Shown here piece by piece: positions 8,429 to 18,035 of a DNA stretch of 64,000 nt (position 1 is the stretch's first letter; each line of letters starts with the position of its first letter). The notes beneath the pieces are model-generated. The model ran no database searches. It was not told the DNA's origin and saw only the letters and a program-made list of their open reading frames with translations. Source of the stretch: Acidovorax temperans (GTDB taxonomy: Bacteria; Pseudomonadota; Gammaproteobacteria; Burkholderiales; Burkholderiaceae_C); the NCBI RefSeq assembly GCF_006716905.1, contig NZ_VFPV01000003.1, forward strand, positions 682,001-746,000, written 5' to 3'. The position numbers and the translations under genes were made by a program.

Positions 8429-9481
8429 ATGAGCAACTCTGCCGCTACCCCTACCCCCCTGTCCTACAAAGACGCTGGCGTTGACATCGACGCTGGCGAC
8501 GCACTCGTCGAGCGCATCAAGCCCCTGGCCAAGAAAACCATGCGCGAAGGCGTGCTGGCAGGCATTGGCGGCTTTGGCGCCCTGTTTGAAGTGCCCAAGC
8601 GCTACAAGGAACCCGTGCTGGTCAGCGGCACTGACGGCGTGGGCACCAAGCTCAAGCTGGCGTTTGAATGGAACATGCACGACACCGTGGGCATCGACCT
8701 GGTGGCCATGAGCGTGAACGATGTGCTGGTGCAAGGCGCCGAGCCCCTGTTCTTCCTCGACTACTTTGCCTGCGGCAAGCTGGACGTGGACACCGCCGCC
8801 GCCGTGGTGGGCGGCATTGCCAAAGGCTGCGAACTGTCGGGTTGCGCGCTGATTGGCGGTGAAACCGCTGAAATGCCCGGCATGTACCCCGCAGGTGAAT
8901 ACGACCTGGCCGGCTTTGCCGTGGGCGCAGTCGAAAAGTCCAAGATCCTGACTGGCCAGAACGTCGCCCCTGGCGATGTGGTGCTGGGACTGGCCAGCCA
9001 CGGCGTGCATTCCAACGGCTTCAGCCTGGTGCGCAAGTGCATTGAACGTGCCGAAGCCGCGGGCACCGTGCCCGCCACGCTGGACGGCAAGCCCTTCAAG
9101 CAAGCCATCATGGAGCCCACCCGCCTGTACGTGAAGAACGTGCTGGCCGCGCTGGTTGCCCACCCCATCAAGGCACTGGCCCACATCACCGGTGGCGGCC
9201 TGCTGGAAAACATTCCCCGCGTGCTGCCCGAAGGCAGTGCCGCCCACCTGAAGAAGGGCAGCTGGCCCCAGACTGAGCTGTTTGCCTGGCTGCAAAAGAC
9301 CGCAGGCATTGACGACATCGAGATGAACCGCACGTTCAACAACGGCATCGGCATGGTGGTGGTGGTAGACGCCGCCAACGCCGAAGCCACGGCCGCCACG
9401 CTGCGTGCCGCAGGCGAGCAGGTGTACACCATTGGCACGATTGCGCAGCGCGGCGAAGGTGCCGCAGTGGTCGTCGCCTAA
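8429..9481 (+). CDS. purM: Phosphoribosylformylglycinamidine cyclo-ligase
   Basis: PurM makes aminoimidazole ribonucleotide from FGAM with ATP in de novo purine synthesis. The 350 residues begin [17 protein letters not shown], the standard PurM opening. They contain [14 protein letters not shown] (ATP/substrate loop), [23 protein letters not shown] and [15 protein letters not shown], all family hallmarks. The start at ATG 8429 gives the usual length; an in-frame extension upstream overlaps the hda promoter region and is not conserved. A TAAAAT -10-like element lies at 8374-8379. It is followed after 26 bp by the AI-2E family gene, and the two are probably co-transcribed. Confidence 0.96.
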   Translation: MSNSAATPTPLSYKDAGVDIDAGDALVERIKPLAKKTMREGVLAGIGGFGALFEVPKRYKEPVLVSGTDGVGTKLKLAFEWNMHDTVGIDLVAMSVNDVLVQGAEPLFFLDYFACGKLDVDTAAAVVGGIAKGCELSGCALIGGETAEMPGMYPAGEYDLAGFAVGAVEKSKILTGQNVAPGDVVLGLASHGVHSNGFSLVRKCIERAEAAGTVPATLDGKPFKQAIMEPTRLYVKNVLAALVAHPIKALAHITGGGLLENIPRVLPEGSAAHLKKGSWPQTELFAWLQKTAGIDDIEMNRTFNNGIGMVVVVDAANAEATAATLRAAGEQVYTIGTIAQRGEGAAVVVA

Positions 9482-9507
9482 CCCCGCACCGCTCCACCAC
9501 CACGCGC

Positions 9508-10635
9508 ATGGCGCAGCACCAGCCCCCTGCCCTCTCCCCAGAGCCGCACCCGGCGGCGCTCACCAGCTACACCGCAGCCCCACCGCCCCTTCGGCCGGTG
9601 AGGTCGGGTGTGGTGCTGGCCAGCTATCTGCTGATGGGAGGCGCACTCTTGTTGGTGATGTGGCGCGGGCTGCTGCCCGGCCTGCTGTGCGTATGCCTGG
9701 GCTTTTTGCTCACCCGCACGCTGACTGCGTGGATCGCTGCGGGCACGCGCCGGCTACCCGGCGCGCAGCGCAACCGCCCAGCGGCTGATGCCCCACCCCG
9801 GTCCGCTCAGGTGGTAGCCGCTGCCGTGGTCATGCTCATGCCCTTGGCGCTGCTGGCTGCCGGGCTGACGCATTCGCGTGGTTACCTGGTTGATGCGCCC
9901 CAGCAATACCGTGAACTGCTCACCTACATGGCCCGCACGGTGCTGGAATTGCGCCTGAAGCTGCCGGCCGACATGGCGGCCCATCTGCCCGAGGGCGCCG
10001 CAGAAATCCAGCGCATCATCGCCAACTACCTGGGCGCCAAGGCAGGCGCACTGGCCATGGCAGGGCGTGCATGGCTGGGCAGTGTGCTGTTCGCCTATGT
10101 GGGCCTGCTCATTGGCTCGCTGGCCGCTGTGCGCACCACCAAGGCAGGCCTGGGGCCTTTGGCCCAGCAATTGGCCCAGCGCATCACCCTGTTTGGCGAG
10201 GCATTCCGGCAGATCGTGGCGGCGCAGTTCTGGATTGCTGCCTTCAACACCTTGCTCACGGCCTTGTTTCTGCTGTTCATTTTGCCGATGTGGGACATGG
10301 CCCTGCCCTACACGCCGGTGCTCATCACGCTGACCTTTGTGGCGGGCCTGGTACCCATCGTGGGCAACCTGCTGTGCAATGTGGTGATGACCATCGTGGG
10401 CTTGTCGGTGTCGCCCCTGGCGGCTGCGGCCTGCCTGGGGTTTCTCATCCTGATCCACAAGGCCGAATACGTCATCAACGCCAAGGTGGTGGGCCAGCGC
10501 ACGCAGATGGGTGTGTGGGAGTTGCTGAGCGTGATGTTTGTGGCCGAGGCCGTCTTTGGCCCGGCGGGACTGGTGGCCGCGCCCCTGTTTTACGCTTACC
10601 TCAAAAAGGAACTGGTCGCCGCGCGACTGGTGTGA
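9508..10635 (+). CDS. AI-2E / PerM family membrane transporter
   Basis: An integral membrane protein of 375 residues. After a Pro-rich cytoplasmic start, two hydrophobic helices lie near residues 35-70 and another near 100-125. An extracytoplasmic loop with amphipathic helix (about residues 130-195) follows, and then a cluster of hydrophobic helices to the C-terminus. The segment LTFVAGLVPIVGNLLCN contains the conserved P-x-x-G-N pattern of the AI-2E/PerM family. The family includes AI-2 exporters and Na+/H+-type antiporters, so the substrate cannot be inferred. Its position after purM and near hda is a recurrent Burkholderiales arrangement. Confidence 0.85.
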   Translation: MAQHQPPALSPEPHPAALTSYTAAPPPLRPVRSGVVLASYLLMGGALLLVMWRGLLPGLLCVCLGFLLTRTLTAWIAAGTRRLPGAQRNRPAADAPPRSAQVVAAAVVMLMPLALLAAGLTHSRGYLVDAPQQYRELLTYMARTVLELRLKLPADMAAHLPEGAAEIQRIIANYLGAKAGALAMAGRAWLGSVLFAYVGLLIGSLAAVRTTKAGLGPLAQQLAQRITLFGEAFRQIVAAQFWIAAFNTLLTALFLLFILPMWDMALPYTPVLITLTFVAGLVPIVGNLLCNVVMTIVGLSVSPLAAAACLGFLILIHKAEYVINAKVVGQRTQMGVWELLSVMFVAEAVFGPAGLVAAPLFYAYLKKELVAARLV

Positions 10636-10841
10636 CCCTGGGTCGCCACATCTGAGGCGCGACCCGCGCCTGTAGGCGTTCCAGCGCTTGCGGAACTTTG
10701 TCGGGACAAACCCTGAATGAAGGCCCCAATGTCAGCACATTGCAAACCCAAAGACTAAAATCTGCGCGCACCAGCACAATTTGCAACTTTTTGTAAAAAA
10801 TTTGCAAATTTGCACCTCTCCTTTCACTTCGGGCGCGCGCC

Positions 10842-12437
10842 ATGACCATTGCGAGAAAACTCGCCATTTTGGTGCTGTTCGCCCTTTTGGGCATGGTGGT
10901 GATGACGGCCTGGTTCCTGGTTTCCGAACGCAAGCTGATCCTTGAAGAGCGACAAACCGGTGTGCGCCAGGTGGTCGAGGTGGCTCATGGCATTGCCGTG
11001 CATTTCCACACGCTGAGCACCAAGGGCGCCATGCCCGACGAAGAAGCCCGGCAGCGCGCAGCAGCGGCCATGCAAGCGCTGCGCTACAGCGGCAATGAAT
11101 ACATCTGGATCAACGACATGCATCCCCGCATGGTGATGCACCCCGTCAGGCCTGAGCTGAACGGGCAGGACCTTTCTGCGAACAAAGACCCCAACGGCCT
11201 GCCGCTGTTCATGGAATTTGTGCGCACCGTCAAGACCCAAGGCGCCGGTTTTGTGCCCTACATGTGGCCCAAGGCTGGCAGTGATATTCCGGTGGAGAAG
11301 ACCTCCTACGTCAAAGGCTTTGAGCCCTGGGGCTGGGTGATTGGTTCAGGCGTCTACATCGACACTGTGAACGCCGCCATCTGGAAACGCGCCATGGGCT
11401 TTGGTGCCGTGGCACTGGCGCTGGGTGCAGCGCTGCTGGTGGTGGGCACCCTGATCTCGCGCAACCTGCTGCGGCAGCTGGGTGGCGAGCCCGACTATGC
11501 GCGCCACGTCGCGCGCAGCATTGCCCAGGGTGACCTGGCCGTGGCGGTGAAGACCCGTCCCGGCGATGAATCCAGCCTGATGCTGGACATACAGGCCATG
11601 CGCAACAGCCTGCACCGCATCGTGCAGCGGGTGCGCAGCGGCACCGAGCACATCGCCAGCGCCTCGCAACAGATCGCGGCGGGCAACAGCAACCTGTCGG
11701 GCCGCACCGAATCCCAAGCCAGTGCGCTGGAGCAAACGGCTGCGTCGATGGAGGAAATGACCTCCAACGTCAAACAGAACGCCGACAACGCACGCCAGGC
11801 CAGCATGCTGGCGAAGTCTGCCTCCGACGTGGCGCGCCAGGGGGGCGCTGTGGTGGAAAAGGTCGTGCAGACCATGGACTCGATTGAAGCGTCGTCGCGC
11901 AAGGTCGCAGACATCACAGGCGTGATTGAAGGCATTGCCTTTCAGACCAACATCCTCGCGCTGAATGCGGCGGTGGAAGCAGCCCGCGCCGGTGAACAAG
12001 GCCGGGGCTTTGCGGTGGTGGCGACCGAAGTGCGCAGCCTGGCGCAGCGCTCCTCCGAAGCGGCCAAGGAAATCAAGGCCCTGATCGGTAATTCCGCCGA
12101 ACAGGTCAAGGCCGGCACGCAACTGGCTCAGGAAGCTGGCACCACCATGCAGGCGGTGGTGAACAGCGTGCTACAGGTGTCGTCCGTGATCGAAGAAATC
12201 AGCCAGGCCAGCCGCGAACAGACCGACGGCATCGAGCAGATCAACCAGGCCGTGGCACAGATGGACCAGGGCACGCAGCAGAACGCCGCGCTGGTGGAAG
12301 AAGCCGCAGCCGCTGCAGCAGCCTTGCAGCAGCACGCGCAAGAACTGACGCAGGTGGTGGCGACTTTCCATCTGGACGAATCCCACCAGGCGCTTGCTGC
12401 ACGCTCGACCGGCACGGCACCGCTGCGACTGACCTGA
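10842..12437 (+). CDS. Methyl-accepting chemotaxis protein with single Cache sensor domain
   Basis: A transmembrane chemoreceptor of 531 residues. TM1 spans about residues 5-25. A periplasmic single-Cache (sCache_2) sensor spans about 30-180, with the motif [15 protein letters not shown] and [11 protein letters not shown] before TM2 (about 187-207). HAMP follows (about 208-262). The signalling domain carries the conserved hairpin tip [20 protein letters not shown] near residue 370 and methylation-helix pattern on both arms. There is no obvious C-terminal CheR-binding pentapeptide (the protein ends TGTAPLRLT). The ligand is unknown; sCache_2 receptors often bind small carboxylates. The 200 bp upstream is AT-rich with A/T tracts and probably holds the promoter. 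Confidence 0.93.
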   Translation: MTIARKLAILVLFALLGMVVMTAWFLVSERKLILEERQTGVRQVVEVAHGIAVHFHTLSTKGAMPDEEARQRAAAAMQALRYSGNEYIWINDMHPRMVMHPVRPELNGQDLSANKDPNGLPLFMEFVRTVKTQGAGFVPYMWPKAGSDIPVEKTSYVKGFEPWGWVIGSGVYIDTVNAAIWKRAMGFGAVALALGAALLVVGTLISRNLLRQLGGEPDYARHVARSIAQGDLAVAVKTRPGDESSLMLDIQAMRNSLHRIVQRVRSGTEHIASASQQIAAGNSNLSGRTESQASALEQTAASMEEMTSNVKQNADNARQASMLAKSASDVARQGGAVVEKVVQTMDSIEASSRKVADITGVIEGIAFQTNILALNAAVEAARAGEQGRGFAVVATEVRSLAQRSSEAAKEIKALIGNSAEQVKAGTQLAQEAGTTMQAVVNSVLQVSSVIEEISQASREQTDGIEQINQAVAQMDQGTQQNAALVEEAAAAAAALQQHAQELTQVVATFHLDESHQALAARSTGTAPLRLT

Positions 12438-12458
12438 GCGGCCTTCGTACACGCCAGC

Positions 12459-12513
12459 CATCAAAAATGATAGCTACCAGCGCTTGATGCGTAAGCGCTA
12501 GCGGCCATTTTTC
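12459..12513 (-). repeat. Dispersed palindromic repeat, copy 2
   Basis: Read on the minus strand it gives atggccgctagcgctt, an 8-nt loop, then agcgctggtagctatc. It fills the 77-bp gap between the convergent chemoreceptor and esterase genes and starts 1 bp beyond the esterase stop codon. Confidence 0.8.
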
Positions 12514-12514
12514 T

Positions 12515-13606
12515 TCAAATTTTCTTGAACTGCCTTGCCACAAAGGCCCAGATCAGGGCGGATGCATCCGGCCCCGCCGGATCGCTGTAAGGCCAACGGG
12601 AAGCCCCGCCGCTCCAGGCGTGGTCCAGCCCGGCAATTTCGCGCAACGACACGGCCAACTGGCCGCGCAGCTTGAAGTCCACCGCCCGCATCGGATACCG
12701 CTGCCCGCGCGCCACGGTGCGCTCTGCCGTGGCACGGGCGCCCGACGCCTGGGCCCAGAGCAGCGCTGTGGCTGTGGCGTTGCGCACGGACACCACGCGG
12801 TCGGCATCGCCATGCAGCACCAGCAGGGGCGGCAGGCGCAATCCCTGGGGGGCAGCAGGCAACCCTGTGTCGGTCATGGCGGTTGGCAGCGCGGGCCATG
12901 CATCAGGCAATTGCGCATCACGGGTGCCGCGCATGGCGGCCAAGGCGTTGGCGGCCGATTCGGCCGTACCCGGTGCCACCCCCGAATGCATGGCCACGGC
13001 GCAGAACCGCGTGGGGTACAGCGCCGCGAGCAGCGCAGCCATGCTGGCACCCGCCGACAGGCCCGCCACGGCCACACGTGACAGGTCCACGGGGTGCCGC
13101 CGCGCCACCTGGTCCACGGCGGCGAGGACCGTGGCCGCCTCGGCATCGGCCTTGCCGCTGCGGCGCTCGTACCAGTTCCAGCAGCCCTGGGAGTTGGCCA
13201 TGCGCTCTTGCTCCGGGTAGAGCACCAAAAAGCGCTTGCGCGTTGCAATGCGGTTCATGCGCGAGATGGCGGCCAGGTCACTTCCCGTCTGGCGGCACCC
13301 GTGCAGCATGACCAGCAGCGCAAAAGTCTCGCCCGGTGCGGCCACCAGCCCCGGCGGCACAAACAGGTGAAAGCGCCGCGCACCCGCAGGGCCGGGAGCC
13401 ACGCCAGCAATCCATTGCTCAGAAGTTTTGGCCAGTGGGGCCCGCTGGGGTGCAGGCTTGGCTGCCACCTTGCGCTCCGGCCGCGCCTGCGCTGAAACGG
13501 CCTTTTTCCGGGGCACCGGCTGGGTTGCACGCACCAGGGCCGCAAGATTGCGCTGGTAGGCGCGGGTCCAGCTGGCCAGGGAGAAGAGACGGGGTTTGCG
13601 GGGCAT
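12515..13606 (-). CDS. PHB depolymerase family esterase (alpha/beta hydrolase)
   Basis: An alpha/beta-hydrolase of the esterase PHB depolymerase family, 363 residues from this start. The catalytic core shows LLVMLHGCRQTGSDLA (oxyanion-hole HG), the nucleophile elbow VAGLSAGASMAALLAAL (GxSxG), LVLHGDADRVVSVRN (acid Asp) and GLDHAWSGG (His). The N-terminal 90 residues are basic and Ala-rich, with no clear signal peptide, so the enzyme may be intracellular or act on short esters and polyhydroxyalkanoate oligomers. An in-frame ATG at 13645 would add 13 residues. Neither start has a strong ribosome site, so the N-terminus is uncertain. Confidence 0.85.
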   Translation of the reverse strand: MPRKPRLFSLASWTRAYQRNLAALVRATQPVPRKKAVSAQARPERKVAAKPAPQRAPLAKTSEQWIAGVAPGPAGARRFHLFVPPGLVAAPGETFALLVMLHGCRQTGSDLAAISRMNRIATRKRFLVLYPEQERMANSQGCWNWYERRSGKADAEAATVLAAVDQVARRHPVDLSRVAVAGLSAGASMAALLAALYPTRFCAVAMHSGVAPGTAESAANALAAMRGTRDAQLPDAWPALPTAMTDTGLPAAPQGLRLPPLLVLHGDADRVVSVRNATATALLWAQASGARATAERTVARGQRYPMRAVDFKLRGQLAVSLREIAGLDHAWSGGASRWPYSDPAGPDASALIWAFVARQFKKI

Positions 13607-13977
13607 GGAGGAAGGGAAGATTGCAGGCAGGGTGACATGCATCACCGAGGGAAAACCCTTGCCACCTTAACAGGAGTGAAGCTCCACGGGGCGGGATGCC
13701 TTCCCCCAGCCTCCGTGAGACAAACACCTACGGCGGGGGGCGCCACCGTAAAAAGCCCGCAACGGTGTGGGGCACCGCGCCATTTCGGGTGCGCTTTAGC
13801 GGAGGCAGGAACCGCTCGCAAGCTGGGGCGGGGCTACATGATCGGCCCACAACAAATACAGACGGCCCCATCAGTTTGAAGTGTTTTTGGCCTCCAGCGC
13901 TTACTGGACAAGCGCTAGCAGCTATCAACTCTATAGCAACACCGCCCAGACGGAGATAGCTTCGGCGCCTGCGGCGC
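13607..13977. other. Intergenic region between esterase and ppk2 genes
   Basis: About 370 bp without a convincing gene. It holds one copy of the dispersed repeat (13883-13940) near its right end. The rest is GC-rich with no tRNA fold or recognisable RNA motif that I can see. It should contain the esterase promoter. Short plus-strand open frames here look like composition shadows. Confidence 0.5.
13883..13940 (+). repeat. Dispersed palindromic repeat, copy 3
   Basis: A near-consensus copy: ggcctccagcgctt, an 8-nt loop, then aagcgctagcagctat and a tail ending in ctatagcaac. It lies 38 bp beyond the ppk2 stop codon. It aligns without gaps with the copy inside argF (22711-22766). Confidence 0.85.
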
Positions 13978-14910
13978 TCAATACACCTCAGGCACGTACA
14001 TCGACGCAGGCACAGGCTGGCGGAAATACTCGGGGTTGCGTACCCGCTCGGGCAGCACCACGGGGGCGTGGGGCACTTCCTGGTAGGGCAGCTGGCTCAG
14101 CAGGTGGTGAATGCAGTTGAGGCGGGCCTTCTTCTTGTCCACCGCCTGCACCACCCACCAGGGGGCTTCGGGGATGTGGGTGCGGTCCAGCATGGTTTCC
14201 TTGGCCTTGGTGTAAGCCTCCCAGCGCACGCGGCTTTCCAGGTCCATGGGGCTGAGCTTCCACTGCTTGAGGGGATCATGGATGCGCCCCAGAAAGCGCA
14301 GGTGCTGCTCTTCATCGGTGATGGAGAACCAGTATTTGACGAGCTTGATGCCCGAGCGCACCAGCATCTTTTCAAATTCGGGTACGGTGCGGAAAAATTC
14401 TTCGTACTCGTCGTCCGAGCAAAAACCCATCACGCGCTCCACACCCGCCCGGTTGTACCAGCTGCGGTCAAACAGCACGATCTCGCCCGCCGCTGGCAGG
14501 TGCGCCACATAGCGCTGAAAGTACCACTGCGTGCGCTCACGGTCGTTGGGCGCAGGCAGTGCGGCCACACGCGCCACCCGTGGGTTCAACCGCTGGGTAA
14601 TGCGCTTGATCACCCCGCCCTTGCCTGCCGCATCGCGGCCCTCAAACAGAATCACCACCTTCTGGCGGCTGTGCTGCACCCAGTCCTGCAACTTGACCAG
14701 CTCGCCCTGCAGGCGAAACAGCTCTTTGAAGTAGCGCTGGCGCTCCAGCTTGTCGGTGGCCACCAGGTCACCCGCCTCATCCACGTTGCGGTCTTCAATC
14801 TCCAGCTCCAACTCTTCGTCGTAGCTGTCCATCAAGTCATTGGCGATGCGCTGCATCAGGTCCTGGGCATCGAACGGGGCGTTCTGGAGCATGGCGGTGA
14901 AATGGTGCAA
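13978..14910 (-). CDS. ppk2: Polyphosphate kinase 2
   Basis: PPK2 enzymes use polyphosphate to phosphorylate nucleotides, usually GDP or ADP, in the cytoplasm. The 310 residues contain Walker A in LFEGRDAAGKGGVIKR, the characteristic VALPAPNDRERTQWYFQRY, the Walker B/lid region IVLFDRSWYNRAGVERVMGF, and the C-terminal KAKETMLDRTHIPEAPWWVV. One kinase domain preceded by an N-terminal helical extension fits the single-domain class I type. The start could also be the ATG at 14892 (MLQNAPF). The divergent CorA-like gene begins 138 bp away, so the two share a promoter region. Confidence 0.92.
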   Translation of the reverse strand: MHHFTAMLQNAPFDAQDLMQRIANDLMDSYDEELELEIEDRNVDEAGDLVATDKLERQRYFKELFRLQGELVKLQDWVQHSRQKVVILFEGRDAAGKGGVIKRITQRLNPRVARVAALPAPNDRERTQWYFQRYVAHLPAAGEIVLFDRSWYNRAGVERVMGFCSDDEYEEFFRTVPEFEKMLVRSGIKLVKYWFSITDEEQHLRFLGRIHDPLKQWKLSPMDLESRVRWEAYTKAKETMLDRTHIPEAPWWVVQAVDKKKARLNCIHHLLSQLPYQEVPHAPVVLPERVRNPEYFRQPVPASMYVPEVY

Positions 14911-15048
14911 AAAGGTGCGCCCATGCTGCCCTGCCTTGGTGACAACACAGTGACAGCCACCAAACGGTCATCAAACCGTCATGCTCGCAGCGCACGATGG
15001 CACGCTGCCCTCCCGACAGGGCCCTTGTTCCTTTTGCCTACCCATTTC

Positions 15049-16119
15049 ATGACAGTCCACTCTGCTGGCACGCTGCCGCACCACAGCTACGGCGGCGACT
15101 CGGCAGGTCTGGTGTGCGGCTACCTCATGCAGGGCAGCACGCCTGCCTTGCCGCTGGACAGCACCGAGGCGGCGCACTGGCTGCAGGCGCACCCACAGGC
15201 AACGCCCACCGTGCAGGGCGGCCCACCAGTGGGTGTCGCGGCTCCCTTCGTCTGGCTGCACTTCAACCTGGCCCACGCCCAGGCCCTGCGCTGGATACAG
15301 CGGCACGCCCAGCTGCCCGATGCGTTTTTTGAGGCACTCAAAGAGGGTTCGCACTCCACCCGCATCGAACGCGACGACGATGCCCTGGTGGGCGTGCTCA
15401 ACGACGCACATTTCGACTTCGCCTTCGAGCCCTTTGACATTGCCACGCTGTGGATTTGCGTGCTGCCCCATGTGGTCATCACCGCGCGTGCCCACCCGCT
15501 GCGATCGGTGGACGCCCTGCGCACGGCCGTGCGGCAGGGCTACACGCCGCGCTCCAGCGTGGCGCTGCTGGAGCAGCTGATGCGCACCCAGGCCGCCGGG
15601 CTGGTGGACATCGTGCGCGGCGTCACTCAGCGCATCGATGGCATCGAGGACGAGTTGCTGGCGGGCCGGCTCAATCACAAGCGGGCCCGGCTGGGCGTGC
15701 TGCGGCGGTTGCTGGTGCGGCTGCAGCGGCTGCTGGCCCCCGAGCCTGCCGCCTTGTTCCGCCTGCTGCAGCACCCACCCACCTGGATGGGCGCCGACGA
15801 TGTGCAGGAGCTGCGCGATTCCACCGAAGAGTTCTCGGTGGTGCTGCGCGACATGCAGGGCCTGCAAGAGCGCATCAAGCTGCTGCAGGAAGAGCTGGCG
15901 GCCAGCGTGCAAGAGGCCAACAGCCGCAGCCTGTTTGTGCTGACCGTGGTCACCGTGCTGGCGCTGCCCATCAACATCCTTGCGGGCTTGCTGGGCATGA
16001 ATGTGGGCGGTATCCCGCTGGCCGACAGCGAACATGGCTTTTGGGTCATCGTGGGCATCCTCGTGGTGTTCACAGCGGTGGCGGGCTGGCTGGCCCTGCG
16101 CGGCGCGCGGGACAAGTAA
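15049..16119 (+). CDS. CorA/ZntB family divalent cation transporter
   Basis: A CorA-superfamily transporter of 356 residues. A large cytoplasmic funnel domain (about residues 1-290) begins with a Trp-rich stretch (FVWLHFNLAHAQALRWIQ) and ends in a long stalk helix. Two C-terminal transmembrane helices carry the signature GMN in GLLGMNVGGIP between them. The loop sequence after GMN and the N-terminal style resemble ZntB-type zinc transporters more than Mg2+ CorA, but the ion cannot be decided from sequence. I chose the ATG at 15049 because the longer open frame to the left is the antisense shadow of ppk2. Confidence 0.88.
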   Translation: MTVHSAGTLPHHSYGGDSAGLVCGYLMQGSTPALPLDSTEAAHWLQAHPQATPTVQGGPPVGVAAPFVWLHFNLAHAQALRWIQRHAQLPDAFFEALKEGSHSTRIERDDDALVGVLNDAHFDFAFEPFDIATLWICVLPHVVITARAHPLRSVDALRTAVRQGYTPRSSVALLEQLMRTQAAGLVDIVRGVTQRIDGIEDELLAGRLNHKRARLGVLRRLLVRLQRLLAPEPAALFRLLQHPPTWMGADDVQELRDSTEEFSVVLRDMQGLQERIKLLQEELAASVQEANSRSLFVLTVVTVLALPINILAGLLGMNVGGIPLADSEHGFWVIVGILVVFTAVAGWLALRGARDK

Positions 16120-16195
16120 GCCTTGCCAGACAGCAGGCACGGCGCAACTACAATGCCGCCCCTGCCTTGAAGACCCGGCCACGCGCCCACACACC

Positions 16196-17062
16196 ATGAA
16201 CATCGTTGTCAACGAAGAACTCAAAGCCTACATCGACCCCCTGACCCCGGAAGAACACGATGCGCTGGAGCGCAGCATTCTGGCCGAGGGTTGCCGCGAT
16301 GCCCTGGTGCTGTGGGGCGATGTGCTGGTGGACGGCCACAACCGCTACGGCATTTGCCAAAAGCACGGCCTGCCCTTCCAAACCGTGCAGAACACGCGCT
16401 TCCAATCGATGGAAGATGTGCACCTGTGGATGATTGACCAGCACCTGGGCCGCCGCAGCGTGTCTGACTTTCAGCGTGGCGTGCTGGCGCTGCGCAAGCG
16501 CGAGATCGTGGCGGAGCGCCGTGCACGCGCGGCTGCAGCCTTTGTGGCGGGCAATGCGCAAGCAGAAACGCAGCCTGAAGAAAGCTCTGCAACCGCCGCC
16601 CCTGCGGCGGCCAGCGTGGCGCCCCCCGAAGACCTGAGCAGCCGCGAAGCCATTGCGCGCGCGGCCCGCCTGAGCAGCAGCCAGGTGGTCATGATTGAAA
16701 AAATCCAGAAGCAGGCAGCGCCTGAGCTGGTGGCGGCGGTGAAGTCCGGCACCATCTCGCTCAACGCCGCAGCCGCCGTGGCCACCCTGCCCGCGGAAGA
16801 ACAGGTGGCGGCCGCCACTGCAGGCAAAGACGAGCTCAAACAAGCCGCCAAGCGCGTGCGCGAAGCCAAGCGCAAAACCCGCGAAGAAGCGGCCCCCAAA
16901 AATTCTGATGAGGCCCCGCAGCCCACTGAAGGCGCCCACACCGATGAGCTGCCAGCCTTGCGCGCGCGCGTGGCCGAGCTGACGGCCGAAAACGAGGCCC
17001 TGCGCCAGCAACTGGGCCAGTTGCGCGCACAACTCTCGGCAGACGACGGCCAGCCGTTTTAA
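16196..17062 (+). CDS. ParB-like nuclease-fold protein (plasmid replication/partition-related)
   Basis: A protein of 288 residues. The first 90 or so form a ParB/sulfiredoxin-like fold: IDPLTPEEHDALERSI, then LVLWGDVLVDGHNRYGICQKH with the DGHNR element of ParB box II, then a helical region (HLGRRSVSDFQRGVLAL) like the ParB KorB-type part. A Lys/Ala/Glu-rich linker follows, and the C-terminus (about 250-280) is a leucine-heptad coiled coil (LRARVAELTAENEALRQQL). No parA is adjacent and the context is chromosomal housekeeping, so this is a stand-alone family member rather than a partition cassette. A tACAAT -10-like element lies at about 16148-16153. Function unknown. Confidence 0.75.
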   Translation: MNIVVNEELKAYIDPLTPEEHDALERSILAEGCRDALVLWGDVLVDGHNRYGICQKHGLPFQTVQNTRFQSMEDVHLWMIDQHLGRRSVSDFQRGVLALRKREIVAERRARAAAAFVAGNAQAETQPEESSATAAPAAASVAPPEDLSSREAIARAARLSSSQVVMIEKIQKQAAPELVAAVKSGTISLNAAAAVATLPAEEQVAAATAGKDELKQAAKRVREAKRKTREEAAPKNSDEAPQPTEGAHTDELPALRARVAELTAENEALRQQLGQLRAQLSADDGQPF

Positions 17063-17088
17063 AGGGCGCTAGGCGCTAGTCTTGTGGG

Positions 17089-17940
17089 TTAACCCAGCGA
17101 ACGTCGCAGGGCGTTCAACCGCTCGGTCACCATGTCGGCATCGAGTCCGTCTTCGGCGTGCGCCAGGTAGGTTTCCAGGTCTTGCACTGCTTCTTTCGCG
17201 TTGCCCAATTCGGCATGGGCCAGGCCACGGTCCCGCCGCTCACCCCACGCCTGGGGTGAGAGCACCACCAAGCGATCCAGCACCGCCGTCAGGCGCTGCC
17301 AGTCTTGCTGCGAGCGGTGCACTTCCTTGAGGTTGCGCAGCATGCGGGCAATGATGTCGCGCGGCGTGGCAGCCTGCAAATACAGGCCCAGCGGCACGTC
17401 ATAGTCATCCACCAGCTCGCTCTGGCGCTTGTAAGGCTCCAGCCGCTCGGAGAGGTCTTCACGGCTGAGCGACTGGCCCGTGGTCGGGTCCATCACCACC
17501 TGCCCCTTGGGCAGCAGCACCTTCACCATGAAGTGGCCCGGAAACCCCACCCCGCGCACATGCAGACCCAGCCCCTGGGCCAGCTCCATCCACAACACCG
17601 CCAAGCTGATGGGAATGCCCCGGCGCGTGCGCAGCACCGCATTCAGGTAGCTGTTGTCGGGGTCGTAGTAATTGTTGACGTTGCCTGCAAAGCCCAGGTC
17701 AGAATAAAAGAACTGGTTGAGCATGTGCAACCGCTGCAGCGACGGGGCATCGCTGGCCAGGCGTCGGCGGATGCGGGCCTGCATCTGGTCCACGTCGCCC
17801 AGCAGTTGCTGCACGTCCAGCTCGGGGTACTCGTCCTGCGCGATGCTGGCGGCGGCTTCGAGCAGCGGAAAGTGCTCGTCGCTTTGCACCAGGCAAGCGA
17901 AATACTCCAGGGACGAAGGAACGGTATAGCTCAGGGACAT
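17089..17940 (-). CDS. SirB1 family protein (transglutaminase-like with TPR region)
   Basis: A cytoplasmic protein of 283 residues. The central segment TRRGIPISLAVLWMELAQGL, followed by VRGVGFPGHFMVKVL, is the hallmark of the SirB1 (COG2912) transglutaminase-like fold, which lacks a complete catalytic triad. Residues about 195-275 form tetratricopeptide-like helical hairpins (LAHAELGNAKEAVQDLETYL). Family function is unsettled. It is transcribed in the same direction as murJ, 95 bp downstream of the murJ stop codon, and may be co-transcribed with it. Its 3' end faces the ParB-like gene 26 bp away. Confidence 0.88.
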   Translation of the reverse strand: MSLSYTVPSSLEYFACLVQSDEHFPLLEAAASIAQDEYPELDVQQLLGDVDQMQARIRRRLASDAPSLQRLHMLNQFFYSDLGFAGNVNNYYDPDNSYLNAVLRTRRGIPISLAVLWMELAQGLGLHVRGVGFPGHFMVKVLLPKGQVVMDPTTGQSLSREDLSERLEPYKRQSELVDDYDVPLGLYLQAATPRDIIARMLRNLKEVHRSQQDWQRLTAVLDRLVVLSPQAWGERRDRGLAHAELGNAKEAVQDLETYLAHAEDGLDADMVTERLNALRRSLG

Positions 17941-18035
17941 GGCAGATTTTTAGGTGGGGGCTGCATGGCAGTCAAGGCGCAAAACCGGGGGCTTTACCCC
18001 GGTGTTACCGCCACTGCGCCGCGTGCAAAGAACGC

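Noticed and set aside
16196-17062. ParB-like gene as evidence of an integrated plasmid
   Set aside because: No ParA, replication or mobilisation genes nearby; flanking genes are ordinary chromosomal housekeeping genes.
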